Notes: generated from the letters alone by a model not told the origin. 64,000 nt of DNA from a bacterium (GCA_027485645.1 JAIXQR010000001.1:299632-363631), one strand, 5' to 3'. Numbered from the stretch's first letter, positions 24,838-33,615 are shown. Numbers and translations are program-made.

Positions 24838-25764
24838 ATGAAGGTAAGCATCATCGGCGGCGGCGGACGTGTAGGGTCGGATGCGGCCTACGCGCTCCAA
24901 CTTGGCGGAGTAGTTAGGGCAATTGCTCTTCTGGACATGAATCCAGACATGGCAGCGGGTGAGGCACTCGATCTTCGACACGGAGCTTCTCTCACTGCAA
25001 ATCAGGTCTTTACAAGCGGTTCGGATTATTCCGTTTGCGACGGCAGCGATGTCGTTGTGATCACGGCAGGTCTTCGACGAAAGCCCGAAGAAAGCCGACT
25101 TGAACTGATCAACCGAAACGTGACCCTCTTCAAGGGAATTCTTGAGAGCCTCAAGGGCGTCAAGCTGAACGACGGCGCGATCATCCTCGTGGTCAGCAAC
25201 CCGGTGGACATTCTCACCCACCTTGCGACGGAGTCGGGAATCGTCCCGGAGAAGCAGGTTCTGGGTCTTGGAACGGTTTTGGACACCGCACGCTTCCGAA
25301 GCTTGCTTGCGGATTACTTCAAGATCAACGCGACCGACGTGAAGGCTCTGATCTTGGGCGAGCACGGCGATTCGATGGTTCCCATCCTGTCCTCGGCCAC
25401 GGTCGGCGGCGTACCTATCCTCAGCTACCCTGGCGTCACTCCCGACGAAGTCCAGGGCGTATTCGACTTCACCAAGAAGAGTGGAGCCGAGGTCATCAAG
25501 CTCAAGGGAGGCGCAGGTCGAGCGGTGGGTATCTCGATCAAGGAAGTCGTTGAGTCGATTGCTCTGGATCAGGAAAAGATCCTTCCGGTTTCGGCCAAGC
25601 AGTCCGGCACCTTGGGCATCTCAGACGTATCCCTCTCCCTTCCAACGCGAGTTGGCCGAAAGGGCGTGATGCAGATCGTCACCCCGGTTGTCTCCGACGC
25701 CGAGAAGGAACTCCTTCACGCGTCTTCGGACTCGCTCAAGGCGATCCTTCGCCAACTGGGTTAA
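24838..25764 (+). CDS. Malate/lactate dehydrogenase family protein
   Basis: 308 aa (GTG 24835 would add one residue). The NAD-binding fold begins VSIIGGGGRVGSDAAY, with Asp in IALLDMN selecting NAD over NADP. SNPVDILT, the catalytic pair in GTVLDTARFR and GEHGDSMVP (Asp168 and His195 in LDH numbering) are intact. The specificity loop reads GLRRKPEESR: Arg at position 102 as in malate dehydrogenase, but Glu at 107 as in lactate dehydrogenase. Malate dehydrogenase (Mdh, LDH-like class) is the more likely activity because Arg102 decides oxaloacetate binding. A strong terminator follows. Confidence 0.88.
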   Translation: MKVSIIGGGGRVGSDAAYALQLGGVVRAIALLDMNPDMAAGEALDLRHGASLTANQVFTSGSDYSVCDGSDVVVITAGLRRKPEESRLELINRNVTLFKGILESLKGVKLNDGAIILVVSNPVDILTHLATESGIVPEKQVLGLGTVLDTARFRSLLADYFKINATDVKALILGEHGDSMVPILSSATVGGVPILSYPGVTPDEVQGVFDFTKKSGAEVIKLKGGAGRAVGISIKEVVESIALDQEKILPVSAKQSGTLGISDVSLSLPTRVGRKGVMQIVTPVVSDAEKELLHASSDSLKAILRQLG

Positions 25765-25775
25765 GCAGACACAAG

Positions 25776-25809
25776 AATGCCCTGGCACCAGAAGGTGCCA
25801 GGGCATTTT
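25776..25809 (+). terminator. Rho-independent terminator after the malate/lactate dehydrogenase gene
   Basis: AATGCCCTGGCACC, an AGAA loop and GGTGCCAGGGCATT form a 14-bp perfect stem followed by TT. The AA/TT flanks could also serve the convergent lipoprotein gene ending at 25816. Confidence 0.85.
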
Positions 25810-25815
25810 GGTGCC

Positions 25816-26313
25816 TTACTTCTTCAGATTTCGTGGTGAGAGGATGCTCACTGTACCGGCAAGACAAGTTTGGTTGCCGTACGAGTACCAAAGTCCATCG
25901 AACTTGCGCAATACAAGCGTTCCGGATTCGGTGTAGTTGACCGGACCCGTCACACTGTTCCCAGTCACCCGGAAGCGAACCAGCGCGCTGTAAATTGTGT
26001 TTCCGGACGAGTACGTTCCTGGGGCGACTTCGAGGATCTCAATGCGTAATTCGGTTGTTCCGGCAAACAACGTCGAAGTGTTGTTTAGCACCTCGGTTTT
26101 GTCCGTGCAGTTGTCCAAGAACGTGTCGGCGAAGAGGTCGCTCACTCGGGTCAAGTTCTCGGTCTGCATGGCGCCTCGGTAGTCCAAAGCCCACTCGTAA
26201 GCCGGATCGTCCTGTAAGGTATCGCCTCCACCAGAGCCTCCGCAAGCAACAATGACAAGAACGGCTGCGAGCAACAGCACTCGAACCGGATTGAACCAAT
26301 CGCGTAGTTTCAT
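25816..26313 (-). CDS. Small lipoprotein, possibly NTF2/SnoaL-like
   Basis: 165 aa from ATG 26313. The signal peptide ends in a lipobox (LVIVAC), followed by a GGSGGGD linker. The remainder (AYEWALDYRGAMQTENLTRV, DLFADTF, then beta strands ending GTLVLRKFDGLWYSYGNQ) has the alpha-then-beta pattern of NTF2-like domains. No active site is recognisable. It is likely an outer- or inner-membrane-anchored periplasmic protein. It follows fabH on the same strand with a 19-base gap and may be the last gene of that transcript. Confidence 0.7.
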   Translation of the reverse strand: MKLRDWFNPVRVLLLAAVLVIVACGGSGGGDTLQDDPAYEWALDYRGAMQTENLTRVSDLFADTFLDNCTDKTEVLNNTSTLFAGTTELRIEILEVAPGTYSSGNTIYSALVRFRVTGNSVTGPVNYTESGTLVLRKFDGLWYSYGNQTCLAGTVSILSPRNLKK

Positions 26314-26332
26314 TTTTCCAACCTTTGGACGG

Positions 26333-27322
26333 TCACCATTTGATGAGGTTAGCACCCCATACGAGACCTGCTCCAAATCCTACCGTCATGACGTTCATGC
26401 CCTTCTGAAGTCGGCCTTCCTGCTCGGCTTCGTACAAGGCCAGCGGAACGGAGCCGCCGCTGGTATTTCCGTACTTCTGAACGTTCGTGAAAACGCGATC
26501 TTCGGTGAGTCCGAGCCGCTCAGAGGCCGACTCGATGATTCTGAGATTCGCTTGGTGAGGCACAAACAGGTCGACATCGTTGGTGGTCATTCCTGCCTTT
26601 TCAAGGACGCGCTCGCAAGCGTCGCCCATTGCCTTCACGGCAAAGCGATAAACCTCTCGGCCGTTCATCGTGATGCAAGCTTTCTTGCCTTCGGCCTGCG
26701 GTGATCCAAATGGATACTTGCTGCCACCGACTTCGATGGCAATGTGGAGTGCACCCGCCCCATTTGAGAACGTTGCCGTTTCGATGAGTCCGCGGTCCGT
26801 GTTTTCCTGACCCTCAACCACCACCGCACCGGCAGCGTCGCCGAACAGCACGCAGGTGGAGCGATCCGTCCAGTCAACTTGCTTGCTCAAGCAGTCGACG
26901 CCCACAACGAGGGCATGGCGCACTCGGCCCGACTCAATAATGGCGGCCGCGACGTCCATGGCATAGATGAAGCCGGCGCAAGCGGCGCTGACGTCGAACG
27001 CGCTGGGGCACGGGATTCCAAGGGCATCCTGCACGTTACAGGCCGTTGCTGGCCAAGGGTAGTCGCCCGACACCGTCGCGCACAAAACGAGTCCGATGTC
27101 TTCCGGAGAAACGCCGCTGCGCTCGATTGCCTCTCTCGCTGCCACCGAGGCCAGGAATCCGGTGCCTTCGTGCGGCAACTTGCAAACCCGCCGCTCCTTG
27201 ATTCCGGTTCGCTGAACGATCCATTCGTCGTTGGTATCAATGAACTTAGAAATTTCATCGTTGGTCAGCACCGTTTCTGGGAGCGCGTGACCGATCCCTT
27301 TGATTACCGTTCGGAGTTTCAT
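26333..27322 (-). CDS. fabH: Beta-ketoacyl-ACP synthase III
   Basis: 329 aa. FabH condenses acetyl-CoA (or a branched starter) with malonyl-ACP to begin fatty-acid synthesis. The nucleophile is Cys in SAACAGFIYAMD; the catalytic His is in FVPHQANLRI and the Asn in YGNTSGGSVPLAL. NDEWIVQRTGIKERR and the C-terminal GFGAGLVWGANLIKW are also typical. The start overlaps the plsX stop by four bases (ATGA), giving a yceD-plsX-fabH operon. The rest of the fab cluster (fabD, fabG, acpP) is not in the window. Confidence 0.96.
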   Translation of the reverse strand: MKLRTVIKGIGHALPETVLTNDEISKFIDTNDEWIVQRTGIKERRVCKLPHEGTGFLASVAAREAIERSGVSPEDIGLVLCATVSGDYPWPATACNVQDALGIPCPSAFDVSAACAGFIYAMDVAAAIIESGRVRHALVVGVDCLSKQVDWTDRSTCVLFGDAAGAVVVEGQENTDRGLIETATFSNGAGALHIAIEVGGSKYPFGSPQAEGKKACITMNGREVYRFAVKAMGDACERVLEKAGMTTNDVDLFVPHQANLRIIESASERLGLTEDRVFTNVQKYGNTSGGSVPLALYEAEQEGRLQKGMNVMTVGFGAGLVWGANLIKW

Positions 27323-28314
27323 GATGTGTGTAGGATGTCGCGGGAAACGGTCTCGCGGATTCGACCCATGAGGTCCGATTCGATTCCGCGCTGGGTAAGG
27401 AGCAAGGCGTTCTTGATGGCTCGGGAGTTGCTGCGGCCGTGGCAGATCATGCAGATTCCGTTCAGACCGAGCAAAGGCGAGCCGCCGATCTCGGCATAGT
27501 CCATGTCTTTGCGCAGTGGCTCCATGACCTGTCGAACGGGCCAGTACAGCGGCCGCATCAGCGGGTGGTCGGGCACGTTTTCTTTAATGACCGAAACGAT
27601 CAACTCGGCGAGGCCTTCACATGCTTTCAGCACGATGTTGCCGGTGAACGCGTCGCAGATCACGACATCGCAAGGCTCAAAGAACATGTCCTTGCCCTCG
27701 ATGTTGCCCGCGAACCATGGGTACTGCTTCAGTAAGTCGAAAGTCTGTTTAGCAACCGCGTTCCCTTTGCCTTCCTCTTCGCCCACGTTGAGCAAGTGGA
27801 CCTTCGGGTTTTTGCGCCCGTAAAGCCGCTCGGAATAGGCTCGGCCAAGAACGGCGAACTGGACCAGATTGTGAGGTTCGGCGTCTGGGGATGCGCCAGC
27901 GTCGAGCAATACAAATCCGCCGTGCTTGTTCGGGAACAGGCTAACAATGCCCGGTCGATGGATACCGTCGACTTGGCGCCAGGTTAGGAGCGCGAACGCG
28001 GTCGTAGCGCCGGTGTTGCCCGCAGAAACGAGGCCAAGGGCTTCGCCATCTTTGATCATGCGGGTCGCGACCATGAGGCTCGAATCCTTCTTTTTGCGGT
28101 AGGCGTCCGTTGGCTTGTCCTCCATCGTGACAACCTGGGTGGCGTGGCGCAGAAAGACGTTGCTTGGCAAAGTGCTCGGCAACAGCGGCTTAAGGACGGC
28201 AAGATCACCCACCAGGTGCAGTGGCATGCGCATTTCCGGCGCGGCTAGAAGGACGCCTTCTACAATCGCCTGAGGAGCGTTATCGCCCCCCATGGCATCA
28301 ATCGCAATACTCAT
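27319..28314 (-). CDS. plsX: Phosphate acyltransferase
   Basis: 331 aa. PlsX makes acyl-phosphate from acyl-ACP for phosphatidic acid synthesis and works peripherally at the membrane. Diagnostic segments: IAIDAMGGDNAPQAIVEG at the N-terminus, KKDSSLMVATRMIKDGEA, VSAGNTGATTAFALL, LLNVGEEEGKGN, VICDAFTGNIVLKACEG and GGSPLLGLNGICMICHGRS. It overlaps yceD upstream and fabH downstream by four bases each, so the three are translationally coupled. Confidence 0.96.
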   Translation of the reverse strand: MSIAIDAMGGDNAPQAIVEGVLLAAPEMRMPLHLVGDLAVLKPLLPSTLPSNVFLRHATQVVTMEDKPTDAYRKKKDSSLMVATRMIKDGEALGLVSAGNTGATTAFALLTWRQVDGIHRPGIVSLFPNKHGGFVLLDAGASPDAEPHNLVQFAVLGRAYSERLYGRKNPKVHLLNVGEEEGKGNAVAKQTFDLLKQYPWFAGNIEGKDMFFEPCDVVICDAFTGNIVLKACEGLAELIVSVIKENVPDHPLMRPLYWPVRQVMEPLRKDMDYAEIGGSPLLGLNGICMICHGRSNSRAIKNALLLTQRGIESDLMGRIRETVSRDILHTS

Positions 28315-28874
28315 TCAGTTTCTTCTCCAGAATCAGACTTCTCGCTCGGCTCATCTTTCAACAGCCCCGCGAGCTTCTGAAATTCTGCTCGGGCGGCCTC
28401 ATTTTTCGTTTTTTGTAGGCCCCGTGCAATGGCGATAGGGCATTCGCCATCCCAACCGTAGGTGCAGAGCGGCTGGATCGGAATTTCTAGGAGCAGGTTC
28501 TGGCGGAGCAGGTTCTCGACAATGAGAGAGTTTCCTTCGAAGAGTTCAAACGGTTCGTCCGGAGAGACCTTCGCTACATCTTGATGATTGAGCGAACTCG
28601 GGACACCGACAACCGGAAACTGTTCGTCCAGTTGGAAAGAGATAGGTAGTTCAAGCGGTTCGGTGCATCGAGCGCATTCGAGAACCGCGGTCGTAGAGAA
28701 TTCTCCACTGATAAGTAGTAAGTTGCCGGTACTCACGGCCTCCAAAAAACCGTCCAAAGGGGTGACCAGGTCAAGGTCCTCCTCTTCGTCCATTTCCGTG
28801 GAGATGTCAACTTCAATCCGTCGACCAGGGTGCTGGAGCACATCGTTAAGGTCGAGAAGTTCATCCCGTCGCAT
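28311..28874 (-). CDS. yceD: YceD-family (DUF177) 23S rRNA accumulation protein
   Basis: 187 aa from the ATG at 28874. A TACACT -10 sits eleven bases upstream and would lie inside the gene if the longer start (28895) were used. The DUF177 core is seen in LDVITPLDGF-like strands, ECARCTEPLELPISF and the later CTYGWDGECPIA with paired cysteines. The family supports 23S rRNA accumulation or ribosome assembly. rpmF (L32) normally lies between yceD and plsX; here the yceD stop overlaps the plsX start, so L32 must be encoded elsewhere. Confidence 0.85.
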   Translation of the reverse strand: MRRDELLDLNDVLQHPGRRIEVDISTEMDEEEDLDLVTPLDGFLEAVSTGNLLLISGEFSTTAVLECARCTEPLELPISFQLDEQFPVVGVPSSLNHQDVAKVSPDEPFELFEGNSLIVENLLRQNLLLEIPIQPLCTYGWDGECPIAIARGLQKTKNEAARAEFQKLAGLLKDEPSEKSDSGEETE

Positions 28875-28978
28875 GGTGCGCGCGGAGTGTACCATTCACA
28901 TCGACATCACACCTTAAGTCCCGTTCTTGCGTCGGTACGGCGTGGAGGCTGGTGCGTTTGTGTATAAGTAGGTTCCGC

Positions 28979-29674
28979 ATGAAGTCACTCCATATCGCTC
29001 GCTTGTTCGTCGTTGCCGCCGCTGCGCTTTCTCAAATGGCTCACGCAGCCGATCCGGTCAAATTCATCCGCACTTATGAACTGAACAGTTCGGTCAAGCA
29101 CAAGGTTGATCTCGTCCTCAACATCGGTGGGCTTGAAGGCAACATCAAGTTCAACATTGCCACCAAGGTCACGAAGGTTGCTCCCGAAAAGGCGGAGACA
29201 ACGGCAATCATCGACGAACTCACCGCAGAAGTAGGCGGCTCTGACCCTGGAATCCAGGCGAGCGATCTTGTCCGCGAATACAACGACAAGCGAGACCTCA
29301 CGAACGTGACCGGCGGAATCGCGGGTTCCGATCCTTACCGACTCGCCTTGACCCTCGAATTCATCGCGCCAACCGACGCGATGACCGAGAACACCGAGGT
29401 CACCCAAAATGTGGCGGAAAACAAGGCCGCCGGCATCAAGGCCCTGAAGGTTGTTAGCAAGTTTGTCGGGAAAGAAAAAGTTGGCGAAGTCGAAGGCTTC
29501 AAGGTTGTTCAGAAGCTAACCGAGGAAGGCGAAGGCGGGCTCACGGCCGAAACGACCTTCATCGTTCTGGAGAACGGAAAGATTCTCTCCGCGGACTGTA
29601 AGTTCACCAATATGCCGATTCCGGCAGCCGGGCAGTCCGCTACCGGCACGATCAAAGCCAAGATCGTCCAATAA
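28979..29674 (+). CDS. Secreted protein of unknown function
   Basis: 231 aa from ATG 28979, the start of a signal peptide (HIARLFVVAAAALSQMAHA, cleavage after AHA). TATAAG about ten bases upstream is a likely -10. The mature protein is beta-rich (KHKVDLVLNIGGLEGNIKFN, TTFIVLENGKILSADCKFTNM, GTIKAKIVQ) and Lys/Glu-rich, with one cysteine. I do not recognise a family. It is monocistronic, with a hairpin 14 bases after the stop. Confidence 0.7.
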   Translation: MKSLHIARLFVVAAAALSQMAHAADPVKFIRTYELNSSVKHKVDLVLNIGGLEGNIKFNIATKVTKVAPEKAETTAIIDELTAEVGGSDPGIQASDLVREYNDKRDLTNVTGGIAGSDPYRLALTLEFIAPTDAMTENTEVTQNVAENKAAGIKALKVVSKFVGKEKVGEVEGFKVVQKLTEEGEGGLTAETTFIVLENGKILSADCKFTNMPIPAAGQSATGTIKAKIVQ

Positions 29675-29687
29675 CTGGAAAAAGTGG

Positions 29688-29721
29688 CGAGGCATGTGAC
29701 CTTTCTGGGTCATCTGCCTCG
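29688..29721 (+). terminator. Interrupted-stem hairpin after the secreted protein gene
   Basis: CGAGGCA/TGCCTCG and an inner TGACC/GGTCA form a ~12-bp stem around TTTCTG, with small internal mismatches and no long T-run. Confidence 0.6.
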
Positions 29722-29797
29722 TCGTACACAAGGAGGGAGTGTGTTGCTATACTGTTCGCGAAGTCGTTCAGTTTGGTAAACAAACTCCGATTTCAAG

Positions 29798-31210
29798 GTG
29801 AGCGCTTTGAGGAACTGGGCGTTATTTTCTATCGCGATTGTAGTGGGGGCCACAGGATGTGGCGGTGCTGGAGGCGGCTCTAGCTCTGGTGGTACTGGTG
29901 GGGGCGGCGGCGTTGTTCCGTCGGGTCCAAGGGTATTGCTCGAGTCTAAGCCGGGTCAGTTGGAACTATCGTTCCTTACGGGTCAGGGCCGTAGCACGTT
30001 TGCTCCTGGAGATACGCAGGCCAGCGTCGAAGTGCCGGACTTTGTGGATTCACGAGGGATGATTGTTCGCCCTCCGTTGGACGCTCCACTCCGACTTCAG
30101 CTGAACGGCTATCAAAACTCGATTTTCCGCGTCAATGCGGACGTGTCCACCTTGACCGAGGCAGAAACCGGACGACCGCTGAACAGCCGACTGTTCCAGT
30201 CGTACGAGCTCTCGGTAACTTCGATTCTTTCCGAAGGGTTTGACAGTTCGTTCGAATCGTCAGACATCCGTGGTATCCCGTCGACCGGCTACCCCATGAA
30301 TACTCGACTCTTCCCGGGTCGCTATTCCAACCTTCAGCTTTTCGTCAACGACGCCATGTTCTCGGTTGAGACGGACGTTGATTCGGGCACTTCGTTCTAT
30401 CAGTTCAACGAACCAGAGTTCCTCCGCGCAAACGGATTGGACCTCTCGCCACGAATCTCGAGCTCCATCAGCGACTATCTGACCTTCGATCTTCGAGGCA
30501 TGTCGGCGGCTGACCGACCGAAGCTGTTGACCGGACGAGACGCCTACCGAGTGTTCTTCAGCGGCGACAACTATGCTCTTGCGAGCGGTCTCGGCTACAC
30601 CGACGTTCCTGCAGCTGACCAGACGAACGGCGAGTTCAATGCGGTCACCCGCAACGACCTTGACCCAGATTCGGCTTCGAACAACTTGATCGACGGTAAG
30701 TTCTCCCTGCCTGGCCAGCTTTCGCTGGTTCCTGGCGTGGCTGGATCAACCCCCGGAACGTACTCGCTGCTTCAGGTGAATCCTTCGGATCCATTCCTGC
30801 TTTCGCGAATCACCTCGCTCCAGGGAATCTGGCGAGAGCACCACAAGCTTGTTGGCAACATGCCAGAAGCCATGGCAATCGCTTTCCCAAGCAGCCAGGA
30901 CAATGAAGAGCAGGACGTTGTTCTGATTCGACAGACGCTTGAGCGAACCGGAACCACGGTAACCGCAGCCCGAGTCACTCAGATGTACTACGGCGTTCAG
31001 AACTTGAACACCGGACAGGTGCGACTGTATCCGCTCCGCAACTTGCCAACCGGTTCGAAGGTCGGCGAAGTGTTTGCCACCGTTGGAGACATCAAGGATC
31101 GCTCCGGCGCATCCACCGTGTCGGTTCAGCAAGCTCGAACGGCTACCCTGTCGGGTCTGTCCATCTCTGGCTTCCCAACTAGCGTTCCACTCGTCATCTA
31201 CCGCTACTAA
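29798..31210 (+). CDS. Large lipoprotein of unknown function upstream of dop
   Basis: 470 aa from GTG 29798. TTG 29807 is an equally good start, with AAGGTGAG four bases upstream. The signal peptide ends in lipobox VVGATGC, followed by a Gly/Ser-rich linker (~22-40). The mature part is beta-rich with repeated NSRLFQSYEL/NTRLFPGRYSNLQLF-like strands and no known catalytic motif. A TATACT near 29749 is a plausible -10. The gene ends 16 bases before dop; cotranscription with the UBact-proteasome genes is possible but not shown. Confidence 0.65.
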   Translation: MSALRNWALFSIAIVVGATGCGGAGGGSSSGGTGGGGGVVPSGPRVLLESKPGQLELSFLTGQGRSTFAPGDTQASVEVPDFVDSRGMIVRPPLDAPLRLQLNGYQNSIFRVNADVSTLTEAETGRPLNSRLFQSYELSVTSILSEGFDSSFESSDIRGIPSTGYPMNTRLFPGRYSNLQLFVNDAMFSVETDVDSGTSFYQFNEPEFLRANGLDLSPRISSSISDYLTFDLRGMSAADRPKLLTGRDAYRVFFSGDNYALASGLGYTDVPAADQTNGEFNAVTRNDLDPDSASNNLIDGKFSLPGQLSLVPGVAGSTPGTYSLLQVNPSDPFLLSRITSLQGIWREHHKLVGNMPEAMAIAFPSSQDNEEQDVVLIRQTLERTGTTVTAARVTQMYYGVQNLNTGQVRLYPLRNLPTGSKVGEVFATVGDIKDRSGASTVSVQQARTATLSGLSISGFPTSVPLVIYRY

Positions 31211-31226
31211 GTACGTAGAACCGAGC

Positions 31227-32684
31227 ATGATGCGCCCAATTCTCGCGGGCCTCGATACCGAGTATGGATTCTCGGTCGAGGCCCGTGGTGCTGAAAACCA
31301 GATCGAAGATTCGCAAGCGTTCGTCCGCACTTATCCCGGGACGGCGTTTGTCGGCTGGGATTACCGGCACGAAGCGCCACGATCTGATCTCCGCGGCTTC
31401 CGCCTAGAAGCCCTCGCCTTCGACCCAGAGGACGCCAAATTCGATGCTGGTCGTAGCTACGGCTCCTCCGTCGAAATCCGGTCGGACCGCATTCTGACCA
31501 CCGGAGGACGGTTCTATAACGACCACGGACACCCCGAGTACGCCACGCCCGAGTGCTTTACGCTGAAGGGTCTGGTCGGTCACGAACTCGCGGGCGACGA
31601 GATTTTGCGGCAAACCGCCGAAGCTTACGAAGCCAAAACAGGCAAGTCGGTTGCCCTCTACAAAAACAACACCGACTTCCACGGCGCCTCTTGGGGCACA
31701 CACGAGAACTATCTGGTCTCGCGATCGGTGGGTTACGAGAAGCTTTTCAAAGGCGTGATGCCGATGCTGCTCGTTCGCCAAGTCCTTTCAGGATCTGGAA
31801 AGGTCGGTTCAGAGACCGGGGCTAAGGTGCCGTACCAGATCAGTCAGCGGGCTGACTTCATCGTTGAGCCCTCGAACGCAGAAACGCTCTATCGTCGCCC
31901 CCTCTTCAACACACGGGACGAACCGCACTCGAGGCCGACGGATTTCATTCGCCTCCACGTGATTTCCGGCGATGCCAACATGATCGCGGCGAGCACCTTC
32001 CGTAAGGCTGGCTTGGTGAAGTTAGCGGTGGCGCTTACCGAGATTGGTGCAGCGCCGCATTGGGACATCAAAGACCCGGTGCGGTCCTTCCAATCGATCA
32101 GCCGGGACGAAACATTCCGTTTCGAAATTCCGCTGGCCAAGGACAGCTGGACCACGGCGGATGAAGTGCTGGAGTCCTACTTCGCGGCGGCCGAGCGATT
32201 CCTAGATCTTGATGACGAGTTGAAGTTTGTGATTGACGAGGGCCGGCAGCTCCTGCAAACGTTGCGAACGGACTTTCCCGCGTTCGCGCGTTCGGTCGAC
32301 TGGGCGGCCAAGCGGCAGATGCTGGAGATGTACATGCAGGACTCCGGGACCGACTGGAACGACCCGGCGCTCCGATCCTACGACTTGGAATATCACAATC
32401 TCCGGCCCGAGGAGAGCCTGCATGCGGCGCTCGTCGACATGGATCTTGTTCCGGCCAACCCTGCCCCTGTTTCGGAACCCGAGCGTTCGCGGGCATGGGT
32501 ACGCGGCTATGCGGTGGAGCACTTCGGCAAGTATCTGAAATCTGCCGCTTGGCGGTCACTGACGTTTGAAGTCGACGGCAAGCAACAAGATGTGGAACTT
32601 TGGCCCGACCAGACGTACAATCTGGAACTGGATGCGCTTGCGAACGTAAATACGTTTATCCAAGCCATGAGAGAGATGAAATGA
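31227..32684 (+). CDS. dop: Dop-type deamidase/deconjugase of the UBact (Pup-like) system
   Basis: 485 aa from ATG 31227. It belongs to the carboxylate-amine ligase-like Dop/PafA family. The N-terminal ATP/Mg motif is GLDTEYG (family consensus GxExEYG, here Asp at the first acidic position). WDYRHEAPRSDLRGF and the following ~25-residue insert correspond to the Dop loop that PafA ligases lack, so this is the Dop branch. GGRFYNDHGHPEYATPE carries the catalytic Asp. LYKNNTDFHGASWGTHENYL and NTRDEPHSRP are also conserved. Dop deamidates the C-terminal Gln of the modifier and removes it from targets; the neighbouring UBact ends in Gln, as this requires. The stop overlaps the UBact start (ATGA). 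Confidence 0.92.
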   Translation: MMRPILAGLDTEYGFSVEARGAENQIEDSQAFVRTYPGTAFVGWDYRHEAPRSDLRGFRLEALAFDPEDAKFDAGRSYGSSVEIRSDRILTTGGRFYNDHGHPEYATPECFTLKGLVGHELAGDEILRQTAEAYEAKTGKSVALYKNNTDFHGASWGTHENYLVSRSVGYEKLFKGVMPMLLVRQVLSGSGKVGSETGAKVPYQISQRADFIVEPSNAETLYRRPLFNTRDEPHSRPTDFIRLHVISGDANMIAASTFRKAGLVKLAVALTEIGAAPHWDIKDPVRSFQSISRDETFRFEIPLAKDSWTTADEVLESYFAAAERFLDLDDELKFVIDEGRQLLQTLRTDFPAFARSVDWAAKRQMLEMYMQDSGTDWNDPALRSYDLEYHNLRPEESLHAALVDMDLVPANPAPVSEPERSRAWVRGYAVEHFGKYLKSAAWRSLTFEVDGKQQDVELWPDQTYNLELDALANVNTFIQAMREMK

Positions 32685-32863
32685 CGGACGGAGATCGACT
32701 CACAAGACCGCTAAACCCCAGCCCAGACCGAAAGATGGGCGATGAATCTGGACCAAGTGCACCCGACGTGCAGAAACCAGAAGGCGGAAACGAACTTCTG
32801 CGCCGCATGAAGAAGATTGACCCCGATCAGGCGAAGAAGTACCGCCAACGGTCAGGACAATAA
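32681..32863 (+). CDS. ubact: UBact, Gram-negative ubiquitin-like/Pup-like protein modifier
   Basis: 60 aa. It is small, hydrophilic and probably disordered. The C-terminus, LLRRMKKIDPDQAKKYRQRS followed by GQ, matches the UBact signature (KRMRKVDPDQ..YRQRSG-E/Q), and TRPLNPSPDRK matches the N-terminal part. UBact is the presumed counterpart of actinobacterial Pup, joined to lysines of targets through its C-terminal residue to mark them for the proteasome. The final Gln means it must be deamidated by Dop before conjugation. It overlaps dop by four bases and prcB by one base (TAATG), a fully coupled trio. It is shorter than many ORF cut-offs and easily missed. Confidence 0.92.
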   Translation: MTDGDRLTRPLNPSPDRKMGDESGPSAPDVQKPEGGNELLRRMKKIDPDQAKKYRQRSGQ

Positions 32864-33615
32864 TGGCAACCGCATTTGCTGGACCAGCCCGCGACTTTAG
32901 CGAGTTGGTGACATTAACATCGTCCGGAACTCACGACGAAGTCCACGGAACTACCGTGCTCGCGGTTCGCTACAAAGGCGGCGTGCTCGTGCTATCTGAC
33001 CGTCGCGCAACGGCTGGCAATCTCATCATGTTTGACAAAGCGGAGAAGGTTCTCGCTTTGGATGACAAGATGGTCGTGGCGATCTCCGGTGCCTTCGCAA
33101 AGTCGATCGAAGTTTGCCGCTACCTGAAGCACAACTTCAAGTACTACCGCCGAGTGACCTTGAACGAGATGTCCTTGGAAGGGAAGCTGGCGGAAATCAG
33201 CCGTGCGCTTGCGGGCAACGCGCCGATGGCCATGCAGGGCATCGGACTCTTCTTGCCGATCGTTGCGGCGTATGACGAAAAGAAAGACGATTTCGCGGTC
33301 TATTTCTTTGATGGAGCCGGCGCACGGTTTGAGAACGGTGCTTATGCCTGCGCAGGTTCTGGTTCGGAGCGCATCCGGGGCGTGTTTGAATACATCGCCC
33401 GAGTGAAGGGCCCGTGGGAGAACCGGGAGATGGAAGAAGTCCTGGTGGACGGGCTAGAAATGCTCGACATCGCGGCGGACTTGGATTCTGCTACCGGCGG
33501 CTTCCAGCAGCTGCCACCAATCGTGCGGATTCTCGACCGAGACGGCAACCGGCCGGTCGAAGAAAAGCACCTGGCCGAACTGGTCGGACAGGTGCTTGAA
33601 AAGAAACGAGCCTAA
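32863..33615 (+). CDS. prcB: 20S proteasome beta subunit
   Basis: 250 aa with a ~29-residue propeptide. Cleavage at HG/TTVLAVRY would expose Thr30 as the catalytic N-terminal Thr1. The other active-site residues are in place: Asp46 (Asp17, in LSDRRAT) and Lys62 (Lys33, in FDKAEKV). AGSGSERIRG and DLDSATGG supply the Ser/Asp region near the C-terminus. PrcB forms the two inner rings of the 20S core and normally needs PrcA outer rings. No prcA follows; the next gene is convergent. Translation is coupled to UBact. Confidence 0.95.
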   Translation: MATAFAGPARDFSELVTLTSSGTHDEVHGTTVLAVRYKGGVLVLSDRRATAGNLIMFDKAEKVLALDDKMVVAISGAFAKSIEVCRYLKHNFKYYRRVTLNEMSLEGKLAEISRALAGNAPMAMQGIGLFLPIVAAYDEKKDDFAVYFFDGAGARFENGAYACAGSGSERIRGVFEYIARVKGPWENREMEEVLVDGLEMLDIAADLDSATGGFQQLPPIVRILDRDGNRPVEEKHLAELVGQVLEKKRA

